64,000 nt of DNA from Vibrio sp. YMD68 (GCF_029958905.1 NZ_CP124614.1:558001-622000); one strand, 5' to 3'. Shown: positions 1 to 9,525, counted from the first letter of the stretch. The notes: generated by a model not told the origin, from the letters alone. Translations and numbers: made by a program.

Positions 1-1
1 G

Positions 2-1450
2 CATGTCCTGTCTAAACTGGTCATTGAAGCCGACCAAACCAGCGTCCAGCGAGACCTTAAAGCTCAACGAATTTCCGTTGACGACAATGCCCTTGGTGTC
101 CCAGTCGAACGCTATCTACTTGATGCCATGAGGCGATTACTTGCCAGTTCCCAATGGTTAGTCAATCAGCGAGACGCCAGAGTTTGGGTACGAAAATTGA
201 ATCAATCAACCAATCTTTACCTGGTCTGGAAAAGTGCAGCTAAGGACATCATTGAGCTGTTGGCCAAAGACAAGATACCTGGCATTCCAAGAGATCCCGA
301 TACCCTTGCGGACATCCTCATTGAGCGAGGATTGGCCACTAAATTCGCCTCAAATGAGCGATACGAAAGCCTTGCCCCTGAAGTGCTGATCAAAGACGAC
401 AAGCCAATCTGGCTACCCATGCTGCATATATCTGAGGCCGATTTATTGTTCAGCTCGAATGTACCAAGTAGCGTGAGACTGTTTAGCAAATCTGAGTGGG
501 AAGCAACACAGCAAACACAAGCAGAGTCACAGAGTCGCTCCGGTGAGCATTCAGACTTGCCTGAAGCGTCATCATCAATCGAACACGGCAATTCGTCTGA
601 GTCGCCATCGACAAACTCGTCCGAACAAGATGATGAACTTCGTCTTGCCAGTGATGTTAATCACCTTCAGGCAACTGAAAATGCTCCAGGTGATGAATGC
701 GAAAAGCCTAACAATTCATATGATGGCGCTATCTCAAATAACGTAAACCAGCACGATGCAGAAGCATTGAATCTCCCTGAATCTTTGGCGTGGCTCCCAG
801 AGGCCAGCAGTGCGTTGGTTATGGTTGGTGAGCAAGTCCTGATCCGCTATCCCGATGCCGTAAGACATTGGTGTGCTCCCCGAAAACTGCTTGCTGAACT
901 CAGTCGATTAGATTGGCTTGAATTAGATCCCGCAAACCCGACACGAAAGGCCAGAACTGTGACTACGAAAGGTGGCGTTCAGGAGCAAGGGTTGCTGCTG
1001 AAAGTATCGATTTCTAAAGGGCTTACTTCACTGATTGACCTTCCCAAACAAGACGCAGAATCAGCGTCAGCAATTCAGAACGAAGAGGCTTCACCGCGAC
1101 CGAGTCGAACTGAGACAACCAATGCCCAAGCAAAAGAGCCCGCCAAAAGAGCGGAGCGTAAGCAAAAGCCGATTGCGCCCAATGCGAACTCAATTACAGA
1201 CCCCAAACACGAACAGCGGCAAAAGATGGTTAATTTTGTGAAAGATTTGCCCATCTTACTGACCGATGGCGATTACCCAGACGTGGATCATAGTGCCGAT
1301 GGTATTCGCGTCACGATACAAATCTTACGCCAAGTCGCCAAGGAGCATGGCATTCCAGCCGGGCAGTTGCTTCGGGGGATCTCGGCCAGTGACCAATGCC
1401 AGTTTGATGAGGGGGAAACGGTTTTGTTTACCGCTCACGCTAAACGTTAA
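2..1450 (+). CDS. traI: TraI, MOBH-type conjugative relaxase (C-terminal part, 5' end outside window)
   Basis: The reading frame is open from base 2 through the ATG at 128 to the stop at 1450, so this is the 3' part (about 482 codons) of a longer gene and not a gene starting at 128. The relaxase nicks oriT and leads the strand into the recipient. The catalytic HD-type N-terminal domain is not in the window. What is visible is a polar, Ser/Asn/Glu-rich linker (roughly 520-770), then two globular blocks ending in a TraI_2_C-type domain (sequence MVNFVKDLPILLTDGDYP onward). traD follows after 47 bp, as in SXT. Identity comes from position and the C-terminal domain; the start cannot be judged. 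Confidence 0.85.
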   Translation, partial: HVLSKLVIEADQTSVQRDLKAQRISVDDNALGVPVERYLLDAMRRLLASSQWLVNQRDARVWVRKLNQSTNLYLVWKSAAKDIIELLAKDKIPGIPRDPDTLADILIERGLATKFASNERYESLAPEVLIKDDKPIWLPMLHISEADLLFSSNVPSSVRLFSKSEWEATQQTQAESQSRSGEHSDLPEASSSIEHGNSSESPSTNSSEQDDELRLASDVNHLQATENAPGDECEKPNNSYDGAISNNVNQHDAEALNLPESLAWLPEASSALVMVGEQVLIRYPDAVRHWCAPRKLLAELSRLDWLELDPANPTRKARTVTTKGGVQEQGLLLKVSISKGLTSLIDLPKQDAESASAIQNEEASPRPSRTETTNAQAKEPAKRAERKQKPIAPNANSITDPKHEQRQKMVNFVKDLPILLTDGDYPDVDHSADGIRVTIQILRQVAKEHGIPAGQLLRGISASDQCQFDEGETVLFTAHAKR

Positions 1451-1497
1451 TCCTTTTGAAATTAAGCGATTGCAAACGGTTATTTTGCGGAGCATGA

Positions 1498-3318
1498 ATG
1501 AAAGAAAACGCATATGAGATGCCCTGGCGCACGAACTATGAAGCCATGGCAGCAGCAGGTTGGCTGGTTGGGGCAACTGGGGCAATTGCCGCAGAAATGC
1601 TGACTGAGTTACCAGCTGAACCATTTTGGTGGATGACAGGGATTTCCTCGGGTATGGCGTTGTATCGCCTGCCTGAGGCTTACCGTCTTTATAAGTTGCA
1701 GAAGGGGCTAAAAGGCAAACCATTGGCATTTATGGCGCTGTCGCATTTGCAAAAGGTGATGGCAAAACATCCTGATGAATTGTGGTTAGGGTATGGCTTT
1801 GAGTGGGATCAACGTCATGCCCAACGCGCTTATGAAATTCTAAAAAGGGATAAGCAAACCTTGCTTAACCAAGGTCACGGCAAACAAATGGGTTCGACCT
1901 GGATTCATGGTGTCGAGCCCAAAGAAGAAGATGTGTACCAGCCAGTTGGTCACACTGAGGGGCATACCTTAATTGTCGGTACGACCGGTGCGGGAAAAAC
2001 CAGATGCTTTGATGCGATGATCACCCAGGCTATTTTGCGCAATGAAGCCGTGATTATTATTGACCCCAAGGGAGACAAAGAACTTAAGGATAATGCACAG
2101 CGAGCCTGTATTGCCGCCGGTAGTCCTGAGCGCTTTGTGTATTTTCATCCGGGGTTTCCAGAGCATTCAGTACGACTTAATCCTCTGAGGAACTTTAACC
2201 GGGGTACTGAAATTGCTAGCCGAATTGCGGCCTTAATCCCATCCGAAACCGGTGCTGATCCATTTAAAGCCTTTGGTCAAATGGCACTGAATAACATAGT
2301 GCAAGGTCTGTTGCTTACGTCACAACGTCCTGATCTGAAAACACTGAGACGATTCTTGGAAGGTGGCCCAGAAGGCTTGGTAGTAAAAGCCGTTACGGCC
2401 TGGGGGGAGCAGGTGTATCCGAACTTTAATGTGGAGATTAAGCGCTTTACCGAAAAGGCCAATACCTTGGCTAAACAAGCTATGGCGATGCTGCTATTTT
2501 ACTACGAACGCATTCAGCCCGTTGCCGCCAATACTGATTTAGAGGGCCTTTTGAGCATGTTTGAACATGACAGAACCCACTATTCCAAGATGGTGGCTTC
2601 ACTGATGCCGGTGCTCAATATGCTCACCTCAAGTGAACTAGGCCCATTGCTATCACCGATTGCAAACGACGTGGATGACAGCCGGTTAATTACGGATTCT
2701 GGCCGTATTATCAACAATGCCCAAGTGGCCTATATCGGGTTGGATTCATTGACCGACGCCATGGTTGGCAGCGCCATTGGTTCGTTGCTTTTATCCGATC
2801 TCACCGCCGTGGCCGGTGACCGCTATAACTATGGTGTTGAAAATCGTCCCGTAAATATCTTCATCGATGAGGCGGCTGAAGTCGTCAACGATCCCTTCAT
2901 TCAACTGCTCAACAAAGGCCGTGGCGCAAAAATGCGTTGTGTGATTGCTACTCAGACCTTTGCTGACTTTGCAGCTCGTACAGGCAGCGAAGCTAAGGCA
3001 CGCCAGGTGTTAGGTAACATTAACAACTTGATAGCCCTTCGGGTGATGGATGCCGAAACGCAGCAGTACATTACTGACAATCTGCCAAAGACTCGGTTGC
3101 AGTACATCATGCAAACTCAGGGTATGTCGTCCAACTCGGACAGCCCCGCGTTGTTTACCGGCAATCATGGCGAACGCTTGATGGAGGAAGAAGGCGATAT
3201 GTTTCCACCGCAGTTATTGGGCCAGCTCCCCAACCTGGAATACATCGCCAAGCTTTCAGGTGGCCGCGTGATCAAAGGCCGCATTCCTATTTTAACCAGC
3301 TCTACACAGGCAGCATAA
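1498..3318 (+). CDS. traD: TraD, type IV coupling protein
   Basis: This 606-residue inner-membrane ATPase links the relaxosome to the secretion channel. The N-terminus has hydrophobic segments at about residues 16-55. A Walker A motif GTTGAGKT lies at residues 161-168 and a Walker B with FIDEAAE around residues 455-461, typical of the VirD4/TraG/TraD family. Length matches the SXT coupling protein. The ATG at 1498 follows GCGGAGC, an acceptable ribosome site. It lies directly downstream of traI and 9 bp ahead of the next gene, suggesting one transcript. Confidence 0.93.
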   Translation: MKENAYEMPWRTNYEAMAAAGWLVGATGAIAAEMLTELPAEPFWWMTGISSGMALYRLPEAYRLYKLQKGLKGKPLAFMALSHLQKVMAKHPDELWLGYGFEWDQRHAQRAYEILKRDKQTLLNQGHGKQMGSTWIHGVEPKEEDVYQPVGHTEGHTLIVGTTGAGKTRCFDAMITQAILRNEAVIIIDPKGDKELKDNAQRACIAAGSPERFVYFHPGFPEHSVRLNPLRNFNRGTEIASRIAALIPSETGADPFKAFGQMALNNIVQGLLLTSQRPDLKTLRRFLEGGPEGLVVKAVTAWGEQVYPNFNVEIKRFTEKANTLAKQAMAMLLFYYERIQPVAANTDLEGLLSMFEHDRTHYSKMVASLMPVLNMLTSSELGPLLSPIANDVDDSRLITDSGRIINNAQVAYIGLDSLTDAMVGSAIGSLLLSDLTAVAGDRYNYGVENRPVNIFIDEAAEVVNDPFIQLLNKGRGAKMRCVIATQTFADFAARTGSEAKARQVLGNINNLIALRVMDAETQQYITDNLPKTRLQYIMQTQGMSSNSDSPALFTGNHGERLMEEEGDMFPPQLLGQLPNLEYIAKLSGGRVIKGRIPILTSSTQAA

Positions 3319-3327
3319 GGAGTCTGT

Positions 3328-3888
3328 ATGCATCATTCTGTCTGTCTGAAAATGACAACACTTACCAGTAAAGAAATGCTCGCTCAGTGGCAGCAATATA
3401 ATCCCCAGTTCAAGGAAACCTTAAGACTACTTGAAACCGACTGGCCTCATGCTTTGGCCTCGGTGTATTGCTTGGCGGATTACTTAACGGATGCGTTCAC
3501 GTTAGATGGCCATTCCATCTTTGATTTGTGTCTGTGTAATGGCTTGGGCAGTTATGAAGAAGTCAGTTGTGATGATGACAGTGTACGCCTGTGGCATTTC
3601 ATTGAGGCACTGACCTGGACTGCCGCCAGTGCTTTAACGGGGATTCGGCTGCGTGATCCTGACCATTTCGAGTGGGCCGCCGTGGATGGTGTGTATTTCC
3701 ACACCTGGATTCGTAATCGTCCAAATCGGATGGCGTATCTGGCTGAAGGACGCATCGAAGTGCGATATGTCAGCGGTCATACGACGACAAAGCGGCTTCA
3801 ACAAGTGATTAAAGCCCGGATTATGACGCCAACCGTTGCAGCCATGCTGGCCCGAGTAGAAGAGGATGTTTGGCATGAGCAAGCATAA
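3328..3888 (+). CDS. Conserved ICE protein downstream of traD (TraJ-position protein)
   Basis: A 186-residue soluble protein without signal peptide or membrane segment. It starts at an ATG 6 bases after AGGAG. I do not recognise a catalytic motif. Its position between traD and the DUF4400 membrane protein is that of a conserved core gene in SXT/R391 elements (sometimes labelled traJ), so a role in coupling or relaxosome function is inferred from context only. The 3' end overlaps the start of the next gene. Confidence 0.7.
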   Translation: MHHSVCLKMTTLTSKEMLAQWQQYNPQFKETLRLLETDWPHALASVYCLADYLTDAFTLDGHSIFDLCLCNGLGSYEEVSCDDDSVRLWHFIEALTWTAASALTGIRLRDPDHFEWAAVDGVYFHTWIRNRPNRMAYLAEGRIEVRYVSGHTTTKRLQQVIKARIMTPTVAAMLARVEEDVWHEQA

Positions 3889-4510
3889 GTCGGTTTGGCT
3901 GCTGTGTCTGGCACTGATGCTGGAGATTATTGCCATTGGCGTTTTAGTGCCCGGTGATTGGACTGGCCGGGTCATCAGTAAAGAGAAGCAGATGATCCAG
4001 AACCAATTGGGCGCACAAACAAGCTATTGGATTGGTCAAACTAGCCATCGCTGGTATCAGTCATGGGTTGTGGATACGCAGATGGAGCAATCTGTGCGAG
4101 ATTTTCTAATCCCCACTGAAGAGCAGCGACTGCGCTCTAAAGGGATGGAGAACATGGGTGGCTTTTGGTTTGTGTGGGTAGAAGACCGTATTCAGGCATT
4201 TTTTGATGTGCTGTGCCAAGTGTTCACTCGATTTGCTTTGCTGATGGTCTGGTTGCCCTTTGCGCTTATTCTCATGTTACCGGCGTTGTGGGATGGCTTA
4301 ATGACCTGGAAGATTAAGAAGACAACCTTTGATTTTTCGAGCCCTATCATTCACCGCTACAGCATGATCATCTTGGGCTCAGGCGTCATCTTGCTGTTTA
4401 TGGGATTGTTCGCCCCGCTGGCCATTCCACCTGTGATGTTACCGTCGCTGATCATCGGTTTGGCATTGATGGCAGGGTTGGCGTTAAGTCACTTGCAGAA
4501 GAAGATATGA
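3875..4510 (+). CDS. Integrating conjugative element membrane protein, DUF4400-like (s043 position)
   Basis: A 211-residue integral membrane protein with hydrophobic stretches near the N-terminus (about 7-27), in the middle (about 118-140) and two at the C-terminus (about 160-205). This profile and position match the ICE membrane protein family DUF4400, called s043 in SXT, which marks the left edge of hotspot 1. I chose the ATG at 3875 (MSKHK) because AGAGGA at 3861-3866 sits at proper spacing; an upstream ATG at 3866 is possible but lacks a site. It overlaps the preceding gene by 14 bp. Confidence 0.75.
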   Translation: MSKHKSVWLLCLALMLEIIAIGVLVPGDWTGRVISKEKQMIQNQLGAQTSYWIGQTSHRWYQSWVVDTQMEQSVRDFLIPTEEQRLRSKGMENMGGFWFVWVEDRIQAFFDVLCQVFTRFALLMVWLPFALILMLPALWDGLMTWKIKKTTFDFSSPIIHRYSMIILGSGVILLFMGLFAPLAIPPVMLPSLIIGLALMAGLALSHLQKKI

Positions 4511-4536
4511 GGCCAGTTGGGCCTCATCTTGTAGAG

Positions 4537-5124
4537 CTAAAACCTTACGCCTACGGCATTGCCATTCTCGTCTTCAGCTGGCAAATGATAAGTATCAATA
4601 AGGTGACCTTGAAGCCAAATATATTGCGGCATCCAAAACGAGTACTGTCGTATAAGAGCCAATACTTCTTTCAGCGATTTGTTTGTATGAGGCTCGGCAA
4701 GACGAAAGTACATGAATGAGCAATAATCTCGAAAATACTCATGAAGCTCTGAATCCGATAGCGTTTCTTTTAGCGGCCTGTTTTGTTCGTCTTCCTCATC
4801 AGGGGAATTGGCATAAATTTCGAATAGCTGCTTTTCAGTGAGCATCTCCAAGAAGTGGTCTTCAATTAAAATTCCATCACTGGTATCGACATCCATACCA
4901 TCTTTGACATCAAAAGCCATGACACATCCTGAAGATAACGCCACTTCTGATGGCTTCAGTAAGTCATTAGCTTGTACAACTTGATGCCAATGATTAAAAC
5001 CAACAGAGATTGCAATTTCATCGAGTGCTTGAGTGTGTGGAATAGATTTTTCACGTTTAAGCTTTCGTGCTTTTTGCTTTAAACGTTCAACCGTGGCAGA
5101 GGAAATGATTTTAGTAATTTGCAT
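4537..5124 (-). CDS. Hotspot 1 cargo: orphan protein with a glyoxalase-related-type N-terminal helical domain
   Basis: A 195-residue soluble protein on the strand opposite to the tra genes, placed between s043 and traL, the known insertion hotspot 1 of this family. The start is the ATG at 5124 because TAGGAGAAACTC precedes it; an in-frame upstream codon has no such site. Residues 8-45 include KARKLKREKSIPHTQALDEI and GFNHWHQV, a pattern I associate with a short helical domain found in proteins labelled glyoxalase-related. The acidic C-terminal part is unrecognised. The 368-codon gene in hotspot 3 has a similar N-terminal motif. No function can be assigned. Confidence 0.6.
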   Translation of the reverse strand: MQITKIISSATVERLKQKARKLKREKSIPHTQALDEIAISVGFNHWHQVVQANDLLKPSEVALSSGCVMAFDVKDGMDVDTSDGILIEDHFLEMLTEKQLFEIYANSPDEEDEQNRPLKETLSDSELHEYFRDYCSFMYFRLAEPHTNKSLKEVLALIRQYSFWMPQYIWLQGHLIDTYHLPAEDENGNAVGVRF

Positions 5125-5380
5125 TGAGTTTCTCCTATTAGCGAATACGGTGCCCACTGCCGAGGTCGCAGAAAAAACCTAAGCAAAAAATAAATTTGAT
5201 ATGCATGTCGTCCCGTCCGGGTTTGCTAAAGTGGGCAGCTGGTCTCGACACGACCAATATCCTCATCATATCAACCGCATCAAAAAGATCAATTGTTAGT
5301 ATTGTCTGAGTAGAACCCTCAAAACCTTCAAAAATTCGGCATCTAGCTGACCACCGAACCTGCCAATCCCAAGGCATTCT

Positions 5381-5410
5381 TCACTTCTCAATTCAAACAA
5401 CGAGGAGTGA
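5381..5410 (+). promoter_or_regulatory. traL leader hairpin covering the Shine-Dalgarno
   Basis: TCACTTCTC (5381-5389) pairs with GAGGAGTGA (5402-5410) over 9 bp with one G-U pair and a 12-base loop. The 3' arm contains the GAGGAG ribosome site of traL (ATG 5413). This belongs to a set of at least twelve similar leaders in the element. Confidence 0.6.
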
Positions 5411-5412
5411 CT

Positions 5413-5694
5413 ATGGAACCTGTGAGTATTCCGTCCTATATCGATGATCCGCCGCACTTCCTGCTTTGGAGTGCCGATGAGATGGCTCCCATTCTGTTGG
5501 GGCTAGTGATCGGCATTTTTACCGGTAATGCCTTGGTTTTATGCCTGTTGGGGTTGGTGACAACCAAGCTCTATCGGCGTTTTCGTGATGGTCGCCCAGA
5601 TGGTTTTATTCTTCACGCCATCTACTGGGCCGGACTGTTGCCAACCAAAGCCAAGACGATCCCTAACCCATTTATCAGGAGCTATCTGCCGTGA
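5413..5694 (+). CDS. traL: TraL, F-type T4SS pilus assembly membrane protein
   Basis: A 93-residue small membrane protein with a hydrophobic segment at about 25-55, matching TraL/VirB3-like proteins that begin the traLEKBVA operon. The start chosen is the ATG at 5413 after CGAGGAG; a GTG at 5407 lies inside the ribosome site and is unlikely. Its stop overlaps the GTG start of traE in the tetranucleotide GTGA, indicating translational coupling. It is the first gene right of hotspot 1. Confidence 0.9.
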   Translation: MEPVSIPSYIDDPPHFLLWSADEMAPILLGLVIGIFTGNALVLCLLGLVTTKLYRRFRDGRPDGFILHAIYWAGLLPTKAKTIPNPFIRSYLP

Positions 5695-6317
5695 AGTTCG
5701 ACGTGTTTTTAAAATCATGGCAAGGCACGCAATTAGAGAACCGATGGCAACGGTTTCTGATTGCAGTGCTGGTGCTATCTAATTTGCTGCTTGCGGTAGC
5801 GGCATTTTCTCGCAATACCGTGGTAGCTATTCAACCACCAACCTTGTCTGAAACGGCTGAAGTGTCACGAAACCAAGCCACTCAACCTTACCTTGAATCC
5901 TGGGGACTCTACCTGGCTGAGCTTATGGGCAACGTGACGCCGGGTAATGTGTCTTTCATCCGGGTTGCCATTGAGCCGCTACTTTCTCCAGCGGTGTACC
6001 AGCAAGTGGTCGATGCACTGGAGATTCAGGCAAGACAAATCCGCGAAGACCGGGTCACGCTCAAATTCCAACCCAGACAAGTGGAGTATGAGTATGAAAC
6101 CGGGCATGTCTTTGTGACCGGCTATTCCTTGGTCTCTGGGCCATCTGGAGATGAACAGCGCCAAACTCGCACCTATGAGTTTGACATCGATATTGAGCAA
6201 TACCGTCCAAAACTTAGCTGGATGGATACGTATGAGGGGCAAGCTAGAACGAAGCGCGTTCGTGAAAAGTTGACCCAAGAGCAAAACCGGAGGGTGAATG
6301 ATGCGAACCAAAATTAG
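5691..6317 (+). CDS. traE: TraE, F-type T4SS VirB5/VirB8-like assembly protein
   Basis: A 208-residue bitopic inner-membrane protein: one N-terminal membrane segment (about residues 20-42) and a periplasmic domain containing conserved-looking blocks such as GNVTPGNVSFI and YEYETGHVFVTGY. F-type TraE helps pilus assembly. The start is a GTG at 5691 overlapping the traL stop; the end overlaps traK by 20 bp. Order and length fit SXT TraE. Confidence 0.9.
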   Translation: MKFDVFLKSWQGTQLENRWQRFLIAVLVLSNLLLAVAAFSRNTVVAIQPPTLSETAEVSRNQATQPYLESWGLYLAELMGNVTPGNVSFIRVAIEPLLSPAVYQQVVDALEIQARQIREDRVTLKFQPRQVEYEYETGHVFVTGYSLVSGPSGDEQRQTRTYEFDIDIEQYRPKLSWMDTYEGQARTKRVREKLTQEQNRRVNDANQN

Positions 6318-7197
6318 TCGATGGATGACACCAAGCTTAATCGCAATGAGCTTGAGTGGCGTCCTGCTATCTCAAGCGTCGTATGCAGACGTGGAATTGC
6401 CGATTGTGCCAGCCAGTGTGATGAAGCAGTCTGCTACTGCAAATCCACCGGTTCAAACCAATACGGTTTCAACGGATGTGCCAACAACGCTACTGATGAC
6501 ACCGGGGATTAATGAACTGATCCCTGTAGCACTTGGCCATCTGAACCGGATTGTGACGCCGTTTGAATCGCCTCAGGTGAGAACAACCAGTGATGCTCAG
6601 ACGCAAATCAAGGGGAATGTTGTATATGTGGCCACGGACAAAGAATCACCGGTTTCACTTTACATCACTCCGCCTGGTCAGGAAGCTACCGCATTATCTG
6701 TCACCTTAGTACCTCGTCGTATTCCACCGCGTGAAATCACCTTAGCGATTGATGGTCAGCAGTGGCCTATTAAGGGCGTCGTGAACCGAAAAGCCGCCAC
6801 TTGGGAAACGGCTCAGCCATACGTCGATAGCTTACGTGATTTACTCAGACGCCTTGCACTAAATGAGTTACCACAAGGCTATGACATCCGTTTCGCTGGC
6901 CAAACTGACACAAGCCCGAAATGTTTTCAGCCGGGCTTAAAGTTTGGTTTTAAGCAGGGGCAAATTGTGACGGGACATTACTTCACCGTCTATGTAGGAC
7001 TGGTTGAAAGCTTTGCCGATGAGCCGATAGAAGCCAGAGAAATAGCCTGTCATGCACCGGATATAGTGGCAAGCGCCTACTGGCCTCGCAATATCTTGTT
7101 GCCGGGTGAAAAGACTGAGTTGTATGTGGTTGTTCGCAATCATCGTGAAGAAGCGGTGGAAAGTCTGCGACCTTCGCTTCTTGTGGGAGGTGAATAA
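6298..7197 (+). CDS. traK: TraK, secretin-like T4SS outer core protein
   Basis: A 299-residue exported protein with an N-terminal signal peptide (about residues 1-31, ending around SQASYADV). F-type TraK is the VirB9/secretin-like partner of TraB and TraV in the envelope-spanning core complex. The ATG at 6298 lies within AACCGGAGGGTGAATG, giving a good ribosome site inside the end of traE. traB starts 3 bp after its stop. Confidence 0.9.
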   Translation: MMRTKISRWMTPSLIAMSLSGVLLSQASYADVELPIVPASVMKQSATANPPVQTNTVSTDVPTTLLMTPGINELIPVALGHLNRIVTPFESPQVRTTSDAQTQIKGNVVYVATDKESPVSLYITPPGQEATALSVTLVPRRIPPREITLAIDGQQWPIKGVVNRKAATWETAQPYVDSLRDLLRRLALNELPQGYDIRFAGQTDTSPKCFQPGLKFGFKQGQIVTGHYFTVYVGLVESFADEPIEAREIACHAPDIVASAYWPRNILLPGEKTELYVVVRNHREEAVESLRPSLLVGGE

Positions 7198-7199
7198 CG

Positions 7200-8489
7200 A
7201 TGAAAGCACAATGGGAACAAATGAGCCCGAACATGAAGCGGGGTCTATCGGTTGCTGGTATTGCTGGTGGTCTCATCCTTATGGTGATGGTGTTTTCACC
7301 TAATCCTGACGATGGCTCAAGCAGTCGGAACCGGCAGGAAACGATCCGGCACATTCTTACGGATACCAATACTCGTGATGTTGGGGTCGATAGTTTGGCT
7401 GCGAACGTAAAACTACTCAGTGAGCGCAATGAACAGTTACGTCGTGAAGTTGAGCGCTTGCGTCGTGACGTCGATTCAGGACGGCTAAGCCCTGGTTCGC
7501 CTTCTATACCAAGTGAAGTCAATGCGGAGCTGGCCCGCCTTAGAGCGGAACTTGATGATGTTCGCGCTGGAGGTGATGCAGCAGTTGAAGGCACAAATAG
7601 CCGCTTTGAAGTGCCTTTATCTGCCATGGAATTGCCTAAAGAAGAAAAGCCATTGCCGTCTAACCCAGACGACTATTTTGCCAATGCGCCGCTGCCTGAT
7701 CCGCTCTATCAGCAGCCAGCCAATGGCCAAGGCACACGAGCTCGGGATGTTCCATTGCCGCCAATCACGATTCGTATGATTGAGCCTGAAGTGGTTGCCG
7801 AACCAGACGTTGTTGTGCAAGAAGCGCCGCCTTTGTATCTACCGGCGGGCAGCATCATCTCAGGTACTTTGATCACGGGTTTGGATGCCCCTACTCACGA
7901 GTCCGCAAGACGCGAGCCTTTTCCTGCATTGCTGAGGATTCAAAAGGAAGCCATTTTACCCAACCGATTTAGAGCGGATATCAAAGAGTGTTTCTTGATC
8001 GCCGCAGGTTACGGTGATTTGAGCTCAGAGCGTGCCTATTTGCGAGGCGAGACCATTTCATGTGTGAGAGAAGATGGTGGCGTCATTGAAACACGACTGG
8101 ATTCTTATGCCGTGGGTGAAGACGGCAAAGCCGGTATTCGTGGCCGATTAGTGTCGAAACAAGGCCAACTGGTGGCTAAATCGATGATGGCCGGATTCCT
8201 ACAGGGCTTGGCAGGCGCATTTGATGTGAATCCTGTACCAACGATTCAGACGGGTAATGCCGGTGATACTCAGCTGTACCAGCAAGTCATGAGCCAAGAA
8301 GCATTACAAGGCGCTGCGATTAAAGGCACAGGTAAAGCATTGGATCGAGTGGCCAAGTTCTATTTGGACATGGCTGAAAATATGTTCCCAGTTATAGAGG
8401 TAGACGCTGCAAGGAAAATTGAAGTCATAGTCACTCGTGGTGCCTCGTTGTCGTTGGCCACTTCGCAAGGGGGAGGTGCAAGAAGATGA
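7200..8489 (+). CDS. traB: TraB, VirB10-like T4SS core protein
   Basis: A 429-residue protein with one N-terminal membrane segment (about 14-33), a predicted coiled coil (about 60-125, rich in L/R/E with RNEQLRREVERLRRDV), a proline-rich linker, then the TrbI/VirB10-like C-terminal domain starting near PAGSIISGTLITGLDAP. It bridges inner and outer membranes in the core complex with TraK and TraV. The ATG at 7200 follows GGGAGG. Its stop overlaps a possible upstream ATG of traV. Confidence 0.92.
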   Translation: MKAQWEQMSPNMKRGLSVAGIAGGLILMVMVFSPNPDDGSSSRNRQETIRHILTDTNTRDVGVDSLAANVKLLSERNEQLRREVERLRRDVDSGRLSPGSPSIPSEVNAELARLRAELDDVRAGGDAAVEGTNSRFEVPLSAMELPKEEKPLPSNPDDYFANAPLPDPLYQQPANGQGTRARDVPLPPITIRMIEPEVVAEPDVVVQEAPPLYLPAGSIISGTLITGLDAPTHESARREPFPALLRIQKEAILPNRFRADIKECFLIAAGYGDLSSERAYLRGETISCVREDGGVIETRLDSYAVGEDGKAGIRGRLVSKQGQLVAKSMMAGFLQGLAGAFDVNPVPTIQTGNAGDTQLYQQVMSQEALQGAAIKGTGKALDRVAKFYLDMAENMFPVIEVDAARKIEVIVTRGASLSLATSQGGGARR

Positions 8490-8563
8490 AAAAATCCTGC
8501 ATGTTGCTAACCGATCGAAGTCCGTTTCAGACAATAAGATGTGTATCCAGAGGAGAGTTAACC

Positions 8564-9136
8564 ATGACGACATCAATGCAGAACAACCCAAAGCACCAGT
8601 CAAAACAGTGGTCTAAAGCTGGATTACTTTTATTGGCTGTCGGCTCAACCTTATTGTCTGGCTGTAGTTCATTGGGTCTTGGGAGTAGTGAATATGGATG
8701 TCCAGGTATGCCTGACGGTGTGCGCTGTTTATCCGCTCGTGAAGTCTATGAGCTTACCAGCAATGGCGCTGCACCCAAGACGATTGATGCTGTGGCGACT
8801 CGAATTGGTTCTCCCTCTGGGTATTCACAATCTGATTTAGAGACAGGACTGCTGAGCCATCCAGCATTACCCGAGACGCAGCAATCTGCACCTATTCGCA
8901 TTCCTTCAAGGGTAATGCGGATTTGGATTGCGCCTTGGGAGGATGACCGTGGAGATCTGAATTTATCCAGCTACGTGTTTACCGAAATTGAACCGCGCCG
9001 GTGGGATATTGGGGTGTCAGCACCTCGAACGGTTTCGCCAGTGCTACGTCCACTTCAGACTCAAAGCGATTCTGCCTCAGCGGGAGCTGATGGTAAGCGC
9101 GATAACTTGAGTATCTACGGAGAAACTAACGAATGA
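8564..9136 (+). CDS. traV: TraV, T4SS outer-membrane lipoprotein
   Basis: A 190-residue VirB7-like lipoprotein. The lipobox LLSGC sits at the end of a hydrophobic signal segment beginning MTTSMQNN; the following residues are Ser-rich. I chose the ATG at 8564 because AGAGGAG lies 7-8 bases upstream. A longer frame starts at 8486 overlapping traB, but that would bury the signal peptide behind 26 extra residues. The end overlaps the traA start (ATGA). Confidence 0.85.
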   Translation: MTTSMQNNPKHQSKQWSKAGLLLLAVGSTLLSGCSSLGLGSSEYGCPGMPDGVRCLSAREVYELTSNGAAPKTIDAVATRIGSPSGYSQSDLETGLLSHPALPETQQSAPIRIPSRVMRIWIAPWEDDRGDLNLSSYVFTEIEPRRWDIGVSAPRTVSPVLRPLQTQSDSASAGADGKRDNLSIYGETNE

Positions 9137-9519
9137 CAAATGCAGTTCGCACCATTCAAACTCAGCGCCTAATGACTATTGGTGCGCTTGGTTTAATGGC
9201 GTTAATGATTTCGGAGCCCTCATTTGCGGGCACCGGTGGTGATGCTTTCACTGATGTGTGGGATACCCTAAAAGATTGGACCCAAGGTACTTTGGGACGG
9301 ATCGTAGCGGGAGCCATGGTACTGGTGGGTATTGTGGGCGGTATCGCTCGCCAAAGCTTGATGGCTTTTGCCTTGGGCATTGGTGGCGGTATGGGTCTCT
9401 ACAATACGCCAACAGTCGTTGAAAGTGTCATGTCTGCAACTTTACCTGTTGTTGCCAGCACTCAAGAAGTCATTGGCACAGCAGTTCCAGCGATCAGCGC
9501 CGTTTTACTGGGCACCTGA
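9133..9519 (+). CDS. traA: TraA, conjugative pilin
   Basis: A 128-residue protein with a signal peptide (to about ISEPSFAGT) and two hydrophobic segments (about 55-80 and 95-125), the hairpin topology of F-type propilin TraA. It is the last gene of the traLEKBVA block; the right side is hotspot 2. A GC-rich inverted repeat follows at 9526. Confidence 0.85.
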   Translation: MTNAVRTIQTQRLMTIGALGLMALMISEPSFAGTGGDAFTDVWDTLKDWTQGTLGRIVAGAMVLVGIVGGIARQSLMAFALGIGGGMGLYNTPTVVESVMSATLPVVASTQEVIGTAVPAISAVLLGT

Positions 9520-9525
9520 TAATAT

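Noticed and set aside
128..1450. A complete 440-residue gene starting at 128
   Set aside because: The frame is open back to base 2 with good coding sequence and no ribosome site at 128; it is the end of traI.
1325..1729. Antisense ORFs inside tra genes (for example 1325-1729, 31493-31966, 34619-35101, 6983-7627)
   Set aside because: They are shadows of well-supported genes on the plus strand with no ribosome sites or family features.
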